Source: Volvariella volvacea V23 (taxonomy: Eukaryota > Basidiomycota > Agaricomycetes > Agaricales > Pluteaceae). From it: a stretch of DNA of 64,000 nt. The DNA lies in assembly GCA_000349905.1 (NCBI GenBank), contig KB722742.1, positions 441,097-505,096 on the forward strand. Reading direction: 5' to 3'. Positions 46,825-57,784 of this stretch are shown here, in pieces. The translations under genes were made by a program, and so were the position numbers. How positions within the stretch are numbered: the stretch's first letter is position 1; every line of letters begins with the position of its first letter. The notes beneath the pieces are model-generated. The model was not told where the DNA came from. It saw only the letters and a program-made list of their open reading frames with translations, and made no database searches.

Positions 46825-48841
46825 CTAAAACGCGGATGTGGCCTTTTCGACGTCTACTCGAATTTCCACTGCACTCTCTGCGAGACTGGGGTGTGGCGAA
46901 CGAGAGCTGCGGTTCACTACTTCGACGGAACGATAAGCGGGTGCTGGACTGCCCGCCTGGCTTTCTCCTTCCGCTAGGGGCTCACCGTCCTCACCTCCGA
47001 TAGCCGTACTTAAGCTGCCTAGGTCCATTCCAAGCCCAAGCCTAATATCCTCCATCTCAACGACATCCCGCTCCAAGTCCAACTCGACATCCGCAGGGAT
47101 GCTTCCAACGGTGCTAAGAAGAATATTGGATCCAACTGTCGCGACCACACCCCGAGTATGCCTTCCATATGCGCCAACTGCAGTTTTATTCCTACGGCGT
47201 CCAGGGGGAGTGAAGGGGGATGATTGCTGTCGAGTCACCGATTTGGTGGTGAAGGCGGCCATTCCAGTGCCTTCAGAATGTGATACAGTCTCCGAGCCCC
47301 TTTCTCTGAGATCAAGAATCTAGAGCCACTATTATCCGCCACGAAGAATGATAGGAATAGGCTGCGCTTACCAAACGACAAGCTAACACCGGGCCCATCA
47401 TTACACTCAAGGGAATGTTGATAGCTGAAATCACCTGGCGAGGTCTATTCAAATAAGCGCTTTTACGCGTGGCATGGAATCAAAATCGTACTGGAGATAA
47501 AAGACGCCATTGATCTGAGAGAATAGGTAAGCTGAATGAACGCGATACTAAAGAGATCATAGATACCAAGTTGGCAATGGAAATGAGTATGTAGTAGAAC
47601 ACTCCTGCATCATCACCCATGCACGTCATACACATCGTGGAAACGGAGATAGTTATCATCCATACCTTCGCGTAGAAATGTTTGAATGAGTCGACTGTTA
47701 GGACCACCATTGTGCCTTCGAATATCGAATGCTTTCCACACTGTCATGAAAGTGACCATGGTATCGAAAAGGAGTGGTGCAATCTGTATTTGTGATTAGA
47801 GTCGTTGGATATGTAGGCCGGTGACAATCGTACAAAAAATCCTACAACGGGGAGCTCACTGAATAAAACCGTTGCCACAGGGAATGAAAAAACGTACCGA
47901 GCAAGTGCGCAGAATGGGGTTTGGACATGGGAAAGCATGGACCGTATTCCTACATCCTTGATAAACTATCCATATTTAATACGGGACTCTAATATTGGGG
48001 ACTCACAAAAGGAGGCTTGAAGAAAGGTAGCACTGAGGGGCATGAGACCGGATGTATCTTCCTTGTAGAACTTCAACGTACGAAGCATTTGAGTAGCATC
48101 CACGTAAAGTTGGTAGGCAACTACTCCCGACAATGCTGAGAGAAGGAACCAGAGAACATAGCCGTTGCGATTGAAGAAGGCATAGGTTCTTATGAGAAGT
48201 ACGGCTGAATATATGCGCGATTCATCAACGAAAATTGCGCATATATTCCCACTGTGACGCCTACATTGTGATCCTACTTGATTCCACATAGCGAGCCCAA
48301 CGGGAATCTGGCTCAGAGGTAGTGTGAGTGTGAATAGTGCGGTTAATGACAACGAGGACCTTATAAATTCTTTCGCAAGTTGCTCTGGAATGATCCACGA
48401 CGAAGCAATAAAGCAGATAGGGCACAACTGTGATTACCCAGTAACTGTGTGACGCAGTTAGTTTTAATCCGCAGTTCGCATTAGTAAATACCTCACCGAC
48501 AAAACAGATAGGCCATCTTGACCGGGGTCCAATGGGTTTTCCAGATCTGATACTTGCACTGAGTGCTACATTGCGAATAACGATGGAGGAACACACGAAG
48601 CGCCACTCTCTAGGAAGGCTGATGATCCAGTCCCAGATGACAACGGCATCTATAAGGACCTCTTAATAAAGCGCATGCAAAATCAAATAAAGTCTCGTAC
48701 ACATTGCTAGATATCATAAGAAGGGGATTAGGGAAAGGCTCAATGTCACCGTCGTGGTTGCTTACCACAGAAGTATACCTGAGTGACATAGATGAAGTGG
48801 TTTGCCGCTTCAGGAGTGTCGACCAAATTGAGTGGGTGCAT
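46825..48841 (-). CDS. DUF6533 multi-pass membrane protein
   Basis: Member of a large mushroom-specific family of seven-helix membrane proteins of unknown function, receptor-like in topology. The ATG at 48841 gives MHPLNLVDTPEAANHFIYVTQ, then DAVVIWDWIISLPREWRFIW and WTPVKMAYLFCR, the DUF6533 signature (start of helices 1-2). Further exons give YWVITVVPYLLYCFVVDHS, IPVGLAMWNQ, AVLLIRTYAFFNRNGYVLWFLL and a mid-protein intron-rich stretch of short hydrophobic segments. The last exon encodes a cytosolic-looking tail with ELDLERDVVEMEDIRLGLG and many acidic residues. At least seven introns. Some internal exon borders in 47330-47960 are unresolved. Confidence 0.7.
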
Positions 48842-49315
48842 GGGCTCGGTTGAGAGCAGCAGCGGGAAAGGCGACAGAGGTGGTAGTTGGGAAACAAGAA
48901 AGAGGTGGAAGGGAGAAAACGGAAGAAGAACTCTTGTAATTCTAGACGCGGATACGTCAACCAATGCCGCTATAAGCAATTGTAAGTCGACATTGACCCA
49001 ACTTGCAGCGAAGCTACTTTCTACATCTTTCCCAAAATGGTGTGCCGGTTTCCATATTCGACATCAACCCGCTACAGAATCCTTCCAACCTGCCTCTACT
49101 CCCACTTCTCCCGTTTCTGGTCTGCATCGAACTGTTGCTGAGTTGTACTGCGCCCAATTCACCCAACAGCTAACGTCCCCGTGCAGATGCCATGTTGCAA
49201 CTGAACACTGAGGTATGGTGCACGACTCTGATCGAAAAATGCCGGAGCCGAGATCACGTGATCACCGGCTTCCTACTCGCGAATCCGGAGACAACGCGCA
49301 TTTACAGGTGCCGCC
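48842..49315. other. Divergent promoter between the DUF6533 and ALG9-like genes
   Basis: About 470 bp. A continuous plus-strand frame over 48792-49211 lacks motifs and overlaps the divergent gene, so I do not call it. A perfect E-box palindrome is listed separately. Confidence 0.5.
49252..49263. promoter_or_regulatory. Perfect palindrome GATCACGTGATC upstream of the ALG9-like gene
   Basis: A 12-bp perfect palindrome with a CACGTG E-box core, 52 bp before the ATG at 49316. TCACGTGA is the optimal core for fungal Cbf1-type and other bHLH factors. Position supports a functional site. Confidence 0.5.
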
Positions 49316-51693
49316 ATGGCTTCCGTGCAAACCATCCGTTTGCCCCGCCCGGACCCCAAGGTGCCCAATAAAGTCGTCGAGACTCCTGGACTCCTTCAAG
49401 ATCGGTACCAACGGTGTGCCCATTTATGTATTCCTCCTGTTCCATTGCTTATCCATCTACCAGGTCAGCCCGTAAGCCATGGAATCCTTCCAGTTCACTA
49501 GCACTTCGGATTCTGTTGCTTGTACGCGTTGCTGGAGCCATGTATGCAAATATTTCAGATTGTGATGAGGGTGAGAAACGCTTTCTTATATATTTGGTTG
49601 AATCTCGTTAATGTGGCATTAGTCTTCAATTTTTGGGAGCCATTGCATTATCTGGAAAGGGGACATGGCTTTCAGACCTGGGAAACCTCGCCCGCATATG
49701 CCATAAGAAGCTGGGCTTACATTTCACTCCATTTGATCCCTGCTCGCCTCGCTCGTTTTCTGCTTGGGAGTGACAAAGTGAGTCCCATGTAATACGGTCG
49801 TCTCCGATTATTCACCATCCCACGCTACCAGAGACCCACTTTCTTCGCAGTTAGAATGACATTGGCACTCGTCAGCGTGTTGACTGAAGTTAAGCTACAC
49901 CGTGCGATATCTGATCATATTAGTAGGCGGGTTGGGCGTTATTTCTTCTTCATGATGCTCTTCAACGCGGGTATGTGGAACGCTGCGACAGGTAAGACCA
50001 AGCGAAGACCACTGCTTCGTGATCTTTGCTCATCTGCGACCAAGCCTTCCTACCATCCTCCTTTGCCATGTATTGCACGGCTCTGGCCTTTGCCTTTGCT
50101 TTAGCTCCTTCGGACAATAAAGACAACAAACGCACCCTTCGTGCTACGCTTAGCTTTGCTGCAGGTGGTGTTATCGGTTGGCCATTTGCTCTTGCATTAG
50201 CCATCCCCTTCATATTCGAAGAGTTATTTGTAGCCGGAGCAGATCGGGTATCTGCAGGATCGCGCTCCACTTGGATAGTTGCTCGCTGGAAACGTCTAGT
50301 ATCTGCTGGTTTGCTGTCCCTCCTCATATTTGTGAGCTTAAAGAAACTTTTTTGAAGATCGAAGAATAATAACGATGATTTTTACAGGTACCCGTTGTAG
50401 CAATTGACAGCAGTGCGTATGGCAAACTTAGTCTCGTACCCTGGAACATCATCAAATACAACATCTTTGGCGGCTCAGAAAGAGGTCCAGAATTATATGG
50501 CACCTCTCCCTGGAATTTCTATCTTCTCAATCTAGTCCTCAACTTCAATGTGCTGGCATCACTTGCGCTGCTGTCACTCCCAGCACTGGCAGTGACTTAC
50601 AGGGTTGATCGTCAACGACTCGTACCGACAATAGCTGATCAAAGTTCTTGCTACACAATACTTGCACTTCGTCTTGCACCATTCTATCTTTGGATTGGTA
50701 TCCTGAGCGCACAAGCACATAAAGAAGAGCGATTCATGTTTCCCGTCTATCCACTGCTATGTTTTAATGCTGCTGTGACATTATATCTTGTTCGTGGGTG
50801 GTTAGAAGTCGCTTTCGTCACCATTACCAAGTCACCATATCAAGTGCGTGTTATATCTCGTCACTGGAGTATTTATTATTGAGCAACTTTAGGCATCCCG
50901 ATCGTCATTATTCAGAAATTTCACCTCCTCGATTATAGTCGGCACTAACCTCCTATCCATTGCTCGCATCTTTGCACTTTGGTACTATTATCATGCGCCC
51001 ATGTCCATCTTTTACCAGTTTGAAGCGACGGAGCTTCCTCGTTTGTTGAACGCTACTGGTCTTCTCCCTCAACCACCTCAACACGTACATCAAGATGACC
51101 TTCCGCGAATTGACCTATCTCCCGTTGTTCAGTTCGACCTGAGACTGTGCTTAGGCAAGGAATGGTACCGCTTCCCGAGTCACTTCCTGGTTCCAGAAGG
51201 TATTCGCGTCGATTTCATCAAGAGCGAATTCGACGGCATGTTGCCTGGACATTTCAAAGGGCATGATCCAAGTGATATTACTGGCTGGTGGCTTCGACCT
51301 GGAACAAGACACGTCTCCTCAATGCTCAATGACCTCAATCGTGAAGAGATGTCCTTCTATGTATGAAAAATCAGCATTTGACGGATCTTGTTCGTTACTC
51401 ACGATACCTATGACCAGGTGCCCGTTGAAACTTGTGACTATCTCGTTGACCTGGATTTTCCAGAGCACCCGTTGTCCACCATCCTTGAGCCACGCTATGC
51501 CGTGGACAATGAAACCTGGGAGCGTGTAGTTTGCAGGCCCTTTTTGGACACTCAGCACTCAAATCTGTTAACAAGGGTTATTTGGATGCCTGGAGAAACC
51601 TGGCAGAAGGAGAATAGCTTTGGTGACTTCTGCTTGCTAAAAAATAGAGTGCGGGTGGCTAGCAAAGAAGCCGCGATAAGGGGGGAAGTATAA
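49316..51693 (+). CDS. ALG9: ALG9-type dolichyl-P-mannose alpha-1,2-mannosyltransferase
   Basis: ER membrane GT22 enzyme adding alpha-1,2-mannose to the lipid-linked oligosaccharide for N-glycosylation. The ATG at 49316 in CCGCCATGG starts MASVQTIRLPRPDPK. Exons join to VFNFWEPLHYLERGHGFQTWETSPAY (GT22 first luminal loop, with the catalytic-type acidic residue in FNFWEP), IRSWAYISLHL, and many membrane helices. AHKEERFMFPVYPLLCFNAA carries the HKEERF motif shared by ALG9, ALG12 and PIG-B. The soluble C-terminal part starts FYQFEATELPRLLNATGLLP and ends in CDYLVDLDFPEHPLS. FNFWEP plus HKEERF and the long C-terminal domain favour ALG9. About eight introns. Confidence 0.87.
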
Positions 51694-51767
51694 AAGGCTC
51701 GCGTTACACTGTAATAATGCACTGTCCATCTGAGTATAGACTTGAATTTTAGCACGAATGCCCTGAT

Positions 51768-53450
51768 ATGCCAGCCGCACTCTTGCATTGCTCTACGAAC
51801 ATGCCCTCTGAACGACAGCCCCCTTCCTCTCCATCGCTTATTGCGCTCGCTGAATTACATCCCCCTTCCCCTCCTTTATGTGCCTCATTTCACGTCGCAA
51901 ATTCCATCACTTTACAAGAGATTCCGATCATATTCGAAGGATGTTCAGATATTGTCACTTCCCCTTGTGGCATCCCACCTCTATTTTCTTCTTGCGGCCT
52001 TGAACCTTCTCAAAGGAGTACCTACCAATATGACATCCAGGATGTCAGTGTCTCCGTTGCAGCTGACTTGCAGGAGCCAAGGGCTTCAAGTGCTTTGCAA
52101 CAGGCGGCAACAAAATCATGGATATCCGAACTCGCATTCGTTGGACAGCTGCCTAGTGAAGATAACCCAGATCACGAAGCCGCAGACGACGCATACCTGG
52201 GAGAGGCTCTACCTGCCGAAACGCAGAAGAGTTTACTAACAGAGGAGGCTTTCCAGAAGATGCTTCGAGGTTTTGACCACGGTTCCATCAACAACTCTGT
52301 ATCTTCTTCTAGTTCACCAGGTGAACCATCTACTCGGGCTCGGGCTGGTGTCTCCGTACAATCTCGCATTGGACACCCATTGGATCAGCCACAACATCGG
52401 CACCTTGATTCAGGCGGGGTACCCGTGACACCCTACGACGGCAATGGCGAGGATATGCCCCCCGTTCAGATTTACCGTAACCCAGGATGCAAGGACCTTA
52501 GTTGGCTTCAAGACATGACTGTCAACTTGCTCATAGATCAGGAGGGCTTCCGCTCCGTTCAGCCGGCTTTCAGATTTATCGGGCTTTCTGAGCGCGATAA
52601 AATGGCTCAATTCAAACCGATCAAAAAGCAAGCCTTGCTTTTCCACTACGCACCTTTTGATGGCGCCCCTGTCCTCCGTCGAATGATGATAAACGGTGTC
52701 GAATCTAGAGACTACATTACGCGGCAAGCCTCTTTGTCTCTCAAAGACGAAGGCTTATACGCAGTGTGTGGTTCTGAAGCCCCTGCCGTGCATAGTTGGA
52801 GCAATGAACTTGGTACGGGGTTTGATGAAAGCATAAGCAATAAGAATGTGTTGGTTTGGCGGTTGGATTACCTCGTTTGTGGGAGGACCATAGGCGTAGA
52901 TGGAGAGAGAACGATGACACCTTTACACTTTTCCTGTTCCCCACTACTTCTGCACCCGCACCAAGGCAAGCGTGTCAAATTTATCCATGTAATGAAGAAG
53001 AGCGTTATCACGAAACTCGTTGCGGAGAAGATTGGCCCAGGACAATGTCCTAAACCTGTCTCGCCTGCCCCGACGCCTAAGTACTGTGGAAAGAGCGTCT
53101 TCAAGCATCGTCGTGTTCAGTCTCATGCTGTAGCACACTGTACTCAACTTTCACCCCTACACCCTCTACGCAAGAGCAAGGACATGAGCCAGACCGACCA
53201 AACAGAGGTGCACATTGACCAGGGTAACCTAGAGCGGACCCATCGCCGACGTGCGTCATCTGCGGGAGAGCGACATCGATTAATGAGGCGCGGAGAGCAT
53301 CCACATCAGACATCAGTGGGAAGCAAAGCCTCAGATCAACAGAAACCGTCGCAAAACTTTGATAGAGCAGAAGCTACATCTAGCAATAGAGCTGGAATGA
53401 TTGGATTGGGTCACGTCCACTGGGCGTGGATGAGCCGTAGAAATAGGTGA
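51768..53450 (+). CDS. Uncharacterised 560-residue protein
   Basis: Single exon, not recognised. Residues 1-200 are Ser/Pro-rich and probably disordered. Residues about 235-450 look folded: IYRNPGCKDLSWLQDMTVNLLIDQEGFRSVQ, FRFIGLSERDKMAQF, LFHYAPFDGAPVLRRMMING, LSLKDEGLYAVCGSE and WRLDYLVCGRTI, then TPLHFSCSPLLLHPHQGKRVKF and HVMKKSVITKLVAEKI. The C-terminal 110 residues are basic and disordered. No membrane segment or signal peptide is seen. It lies 74 bp after the ALG9 stop on the same strand. Folded-core composition suggests a conserved fungal protein of unknown role. Confidence 0.65.
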   Translation: MPAALLHCSTNMPSERQPPSSPSLIALAELHPPSPPLCASFHVANSITLQEIPIIFEGCSDIVTSPCGIPPLFSSCGLEPSQRSTYQYDIQDVSVSVAADLQEPRASSALQQAATKSWISELAFVGQLPSEDNPDHEAADDAYLGEALPAETQKSLLTEEAFQKMLRGFDHGSINNSVSSSSSPGEPSTRARAGVSVQSRIGHPLDQPQHRHLDSGGVPVTPYDGNGEDMPPVQIYRNPGCKDLSWLQDMTVNLLIDQEGFRSVQPAFRFIGLSERDKMAQFKPIKKQALLFHYAPFDGAPVLRRMMINGVESRDYITRQASLSLKDEGLYAVCGSEAPAVHSWSNELGTGFDESISNKNVLVWRLDYLVCGRTIGVDGERTMTPLHFSCSPLLLHPHQGKRVKFIHVMKKSVITKLVAEKIGPGQCPKPVSPAPTPKYCGKSVFKHRRVQSHAVAHCTQLSPLHPLRKSKDMSQTDQTEVHIDQGNLERTHRRRASSAGERHRLMRRGEHPHQTSVGSKASDQQKPSQNFDRAEATSSNRAGMIGLGHVHWAWMSRRNR

Positions 53451-53533
53451 ACTCAAGGGACTTGCTGGTGGCAATAGATTTCGAGCAATATCCGCATAGA
53501 TAGCATACTGGGAGTAATGAATAAAACATAAAC

Positions 53534-53997
<464 letters not shown>

Positions 53998-54173
53998 TCT
54001 GAATTTACAAGTTTGCGAGGTTGAGTAGTGGTTACCTTGGTGGTTACAAACAGGAAGCTGCAGCTATCGGCATTCAGCATGCAACGCCTGGCACGTGCCA
54101 CGGCAACCACATATAGAGCCGAGCACCAGACAGCCTCGTCCTCATCACCTCACTCATTCCCCAACTCGTTTTC
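53998..54173. promoter_or_regulatory. Shared H4/thioredoxin promoter with palindromic E-box and GTGGTTAC pair
   Basis: A perfect 12-bp palindrome TGGCACGTGCCA occupies 54089-54100. Nearer H4, GTGGTTAC occurs twice (54028-54035 and 54040-54047), 12 bp apart. An ACATATAGAGCC TATA-like run follows the palindrome in the thioredoxin direction. Confidence 0.5.
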
Positions 54174-54890
54174 ATGTCTATCACTCACATTAATTCTCTT
54201 TCTAAGCTGAACAGTATTTTGTCCAAGTCCGGACAAAAGGTCTCTGTAAGCTGTCATGCTTGTCTAGGGTACACACCCCACCTGATGACGAACCTCAGGT
54301 AATTGACTTCCACGCAACTTGGCAAGTCCCTCAGTTTCAACGACTTCACAACTTCAGATAATGCTGCTCCAGGTGTGGCCCCTGTCATGCGATAGCTCCA
54401 GTATTCGAAGCGTTATCAAGACAATATAAGAACGTCAACTTCCTTAAGTGTGACGTGGATGCTGCACCGGATGTGGCCAAGCAATACTCAGTTACCGCGA
54501 TGTAAGTGAAGACCAGACGACACGTTTTGCTCTTAATAATGGCATCAAGGCCTACATTCATCTTCCTCAAAGGCTCAACCAAGGTGGATCAAATTCGAGG
54601 CGCTAACAAAGCGTACGTTCATTCGATCCACGTATAGACCACTCGAGTAATGTTCTACACACTCCAAAAGGGGACTGGAAGATGCAGTTCGCAAACATGC
54701 CGCATCATCGACAGCAGCATTCTCAGGCAGGGGTCAGACGCTTGGAGGTGGACCTGCTCCTGTCGACGTTTCGCATGAAGTTAACCAAACTATCAACAAC
54801 GTGAATGCTACGTTCACAAACCTCGATCCCCAGGTCAAAGTTTTACTTGCCTTACTGGGCGCATATGCACTCTTCTGGTATCTCAGTTGA
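54174..54890 (+). CDS. Tail-anchored thioredoxin-like protein
   Basis: Predicted disulfide reductase held on a membrane facing the cytosol. The ATG at 54174 starts MSITHINSLSKLNSILSKSG. Exons join to [22 protein letters not shown], which has the WCGPC active site. The intron inside the Trp codon (54322-54372, 51 nt) uses a GC donor (TTG/GCAAGT), the only choice that restores WCGPC. Then FLKCDVDAAPDVAKQYSVTA, MPTFIFLKG (cis-proline loop) and KHAASSTAAFSGRGQTLGGG. A linker follows, and the extreme C-terminus VKVLLALLGAYALFWYLS is one hydrophobic helix, a classical tail anchor. About 160 residues; no N-terminal signal. Confidence 0.87.
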
Positions 54891-55179
54891 TGAACGACAC
54901 TGCAATGTACTTTGCGCACGAGACCTTCTTGTATATGATCTATGGACAATTACTCAATATTCGGTACCCAACTATATGTCACTCTGCTGTGGACAGCATA
55001 TAATCCAGTTCGGGTGCGGCGTGATTAGCTTACATTGCAATACAAGCAAGGCGTCGTTGTGGAGTTACAAGGTATGGCTACAATAGAGACGTGCAACATA
55101 AGTCTACGCGTGAATTTCATGATGTCAGTTCAATATCCTGTGCAAAGCTGCTTTCAATCCAGGCATCTGTAGAACATAT

Positions 55180-56144
55180 TCAAGACTCACCACCCCATCC
55201 CATATTCTCCCAAGCTTGCCTCGCTGCATCCTCCTTGGCCACCTTCTGATTTCTACCGGTCCCTCTACCACGCTCCACGCCATTTACTTGAGTAAAGAAT
55301 TGTATCAGGCTTCACACATTCGGGGCGCGTAAGGACATACCTAAACATGTGACTGTCCAAGTCGGGAGGTGTGCTGGTCCAGTCTGGGATGCAGAATAGG
55401 TCAAGTGGTAACCCCGTTGCATGGCAGTCTGATTGACTAATGCGAGAGACGGGATGCCTAGACCAGGAGCTGGGGGAGCTGGGGGATACGGACGACCAGT
55501 TGGAAGTGGTGGAGGTGGCATGGTAGGAGGCTGGGGCGGTGATCTCTGCCAGCCGTGGTCGTATGAGGGGGGATCTGTCTGCATCGGTTGTATTTGTTCT
55601 GCCTCAGGCTCTATTATCTGCTGGACCCAGGCTCGTAGGGAATCCAAGCCATTTCGTATAAAAAGTGCACCAGCATACTTGTTAATGAGCTTCCGCATTT
55701 CCTTCACAAGCGTGAGCGTTCAGATATACCGAGCTACGATGGGAGCAACCGTTACTTGGGGGGATTCACGCACGTCGGGGCGACCTGGATGTGCCCTTAT
55801 GCGATCGCGAAAGCCATAAGATTGGGCAACTTTCATTATTGAATCGTCGTCAAAGAATTGCTCCCTCTTTTCCTGTAAAGGCACTCGTTAATAAATTGAA
55901 GAATGATAGAGTTGATCCAAACCCTAATTGCTTCACCGGTTGCTAGTCGATCCCTGCTAAAGTAGTAGTACGTTATCGCTAATTGCAAGGCACTCCTCCC
56001 CAAATCTGCCAATCTCTCTGGGGTGCCATATTCCAAATTGGGTCCCTCATGTGGCAGTGTTGACATTAAGGACTCGTGGGTGAAGATATCAAGAATGATT
56101 GAGGAGGCATCGCCCTCAATAGGAGGAGGTTCGTAGAACGGCAT
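55180..56144 (-). CDS. RNase III-like and dsRNA-binding protein, catalytic residues lost
   Basis: The ATG at 56144 starts MPFYEPPPIEGDASSIILDIF. The region YGTPERLADLGRSALQLAITYYYF aligns with the RNase III signature block (NERLEFLGDAVL), but the two acidic residues are A and R. An intron of about 50 nt (GTTTGG to TTACAG) joins to EKREQFFDDDSIMKVAQSYG. NKYAGALFIRNGLDSLRAWV corresponds to the second RNase III motif, again without the catalytic Glu. A proline-rich linker leads to a dsRBD: PSLALVNQTAMQRGYHLTY, ending TGRNQKVAKEDAARQAWENM. Probably an RNA-binding, not RNA-cutting, protein, comparable to mitoribosomal L44-type proteins. TATATAAG lies about 35 bp upstream. Confidence 0.75.
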
Positions 56145-56176
56145 TGTTTTGTGGAAACCTGATCACAGCTGCGGGG

Positions 56177-56184
56177 CTTATATA
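56177..56184 (-). promoter_or_regulatory. TATA box of the RNase III-like gene
   Basis: The minus strand reads CCATATATAAGCC about 33-40 bp before the ATG at 56144. The match and distance support a TATA box. Confidence 0.5.
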
Positions 56185-56339
56185 TGGAATCAAGAGCACA
56201 CGTGCCATTGGCCCAAAATCAAGTGTCAACCCAATAGCGTAGTCCCCCACAGCTGGGCTGCGTGAAGAAGCGCGTATCACTACAGGACTGTGGTAATGCG
56301 TACAACTCGAATGCCCCCTAGCCACTTCAGAAGAATGGA

Positions 56340-57603
56340 TTAAGATCCACCGATGTGCTGACCCCCTGCCGCAGAGTTCAGGCTTATATGAGCATTTCTC
56401 CGCTTCTGCAAATGAGTCTAGTTCGACTCACCGTTTATGTGAAGCACGGCACCAGTCATGGCATTGGAGTCGCTCGATGCTAAAAATACGAACGCAGGTC
56501 CTACTTCTGCTGGCTGTGCTGCTCGATTATGAAGGGGCAATCCGACGCCAAACTCTTCCATATTGTCGGCTGATCTGGATGCCGCTTGTAAGGCCGTCAC
56601 AACAGGCCCAGGAGCGACAGCGTTGACCCTGATACCTGATTTTGCGAGCTGTATAGCAAGGGAGCGAGTGAAAGTCACGATAGCTCCCTTTGTAGCGCTA
56701 TAATCAACTGAGATGAAGCATAGGGAGTCGATACAAAGCAAATCCTGAAAGTTACGATGAAGCCCTACCCATGCCTACAGAGCCCTTATACGCGACAACC
56801 GATGCCGTATTGATGATAGCTGAACCACGTTTTAGGTATGACAGGGCATACTTGGTGACAGCGAACATTTGCAGTGTGTTGGACTTGAAAGTGCTCTCCA
56901 CATCACTTAAGTCAATGTCTTTGAAATCTTTGCACATGCTGCAACGCAAATATGAGCTCGATACCAGCTTGACAAGCAAAGCTCATGCATTTGTTTGGCG
57001 GCGTTGTTCACAAGAATATTCAAAATTCCGAACATGATCCTCGACAAGCGCTTTGCAATTTTGTTCTTCCATGAGATCCAGACAGGTAAGAGTGACCCTA
57101 GAGCCTGAGGCTTCAATCATTTTCTTGGCTTCTTGGGCGTCCTCCAGTTCCTCAGGTAGATGTGTGATGGTGATGCCGGTGCATCCCTCTCTTGCGAACA
57201 TTATAGCAGCCGCACGACCAATACCACTGTCCCCTCCCGTTATGATGGCTGTCTTTCCTTGAAGCCTGCAATTGCGAATAAGCCCAGTGTTTCGCAACGT
57301 GGAAGCGAGGTATGCCTACTTGCCCACGCCCTGGTACTCCCGCAAACTTGGATTTCCCTCGTTGTCCCAATACTCCAGTTTCGTGTACTCAACACCAGCT
57401 AATTCCAGGTGAGAACGATGAAATTTGTTCGAGATGCATCATACGAGCTAGGTTTTATCTAGTCCGGGATACGGTTGCTCCTGTTTTTGCGGGACAGCAA
57501 CAGAGTAGGCCGTGATGATGTCCTGAGACGACATTTTTCGCAAGTGCAATCTAGACTGAGATGAGCAAGCGATAGTTGGGACCCGAGCGAGACGACGGAA
57601 CAT
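56340..57603 (-). CDS. Short-chain dehydrogenase/reductase, possibly dual-targeted
   Basis: NAD(P)-dependent oxidoreductase of the classical SDR fold. After an N-terminal extension (MSSQDIITAYSVAVPQKQEQ from 57534, then YTKLEYWDNEGNPSLREYQG), the core reads LQGKTAIITGGDSGIGRAAA (TGxxxGIG coenzyme motif), LNILVNNAA (NNAG-type motif), SAIINTASVVAYKG (catalytic Ser region) and DYSATKGAIVTFTRSLA (catalytic YxxxK). VNAVAPGPVVT and HINGGQHIGGS close the family pattern; the last needs a terminal intron. An in-frame upstream ATG at 57603 adds MFRRLARVPTIACSSQSRLH, rich in Arg with no acidic residue, a plausible mitochondrial presequence. Substrate unknown. Divergent from CutC. Confidence 0.8.
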
Positions 57604-57784
57604 ACTCCTGTACTTGTACAGTGCTGTGGGTCTCAAGCTCGCACCTCAGGCATGACGTCAAGCGGTAATGCGGTCATTTCATTGCACAAAACAAAAAGTG
57701 CAATAATCTATTATTAAATTACCACGTGAGTGTGACACCCGCGCAGAAATAGCCCCGAAATTCGGACGCCGAATAGTCAAGTTC

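Noticed and set aside
48792..49211. Plus-strand frame of 139 codons
   Set aside because: Overlaps the divergent DUF6533 exon and promoter; low-quality composition and no conserved motif.
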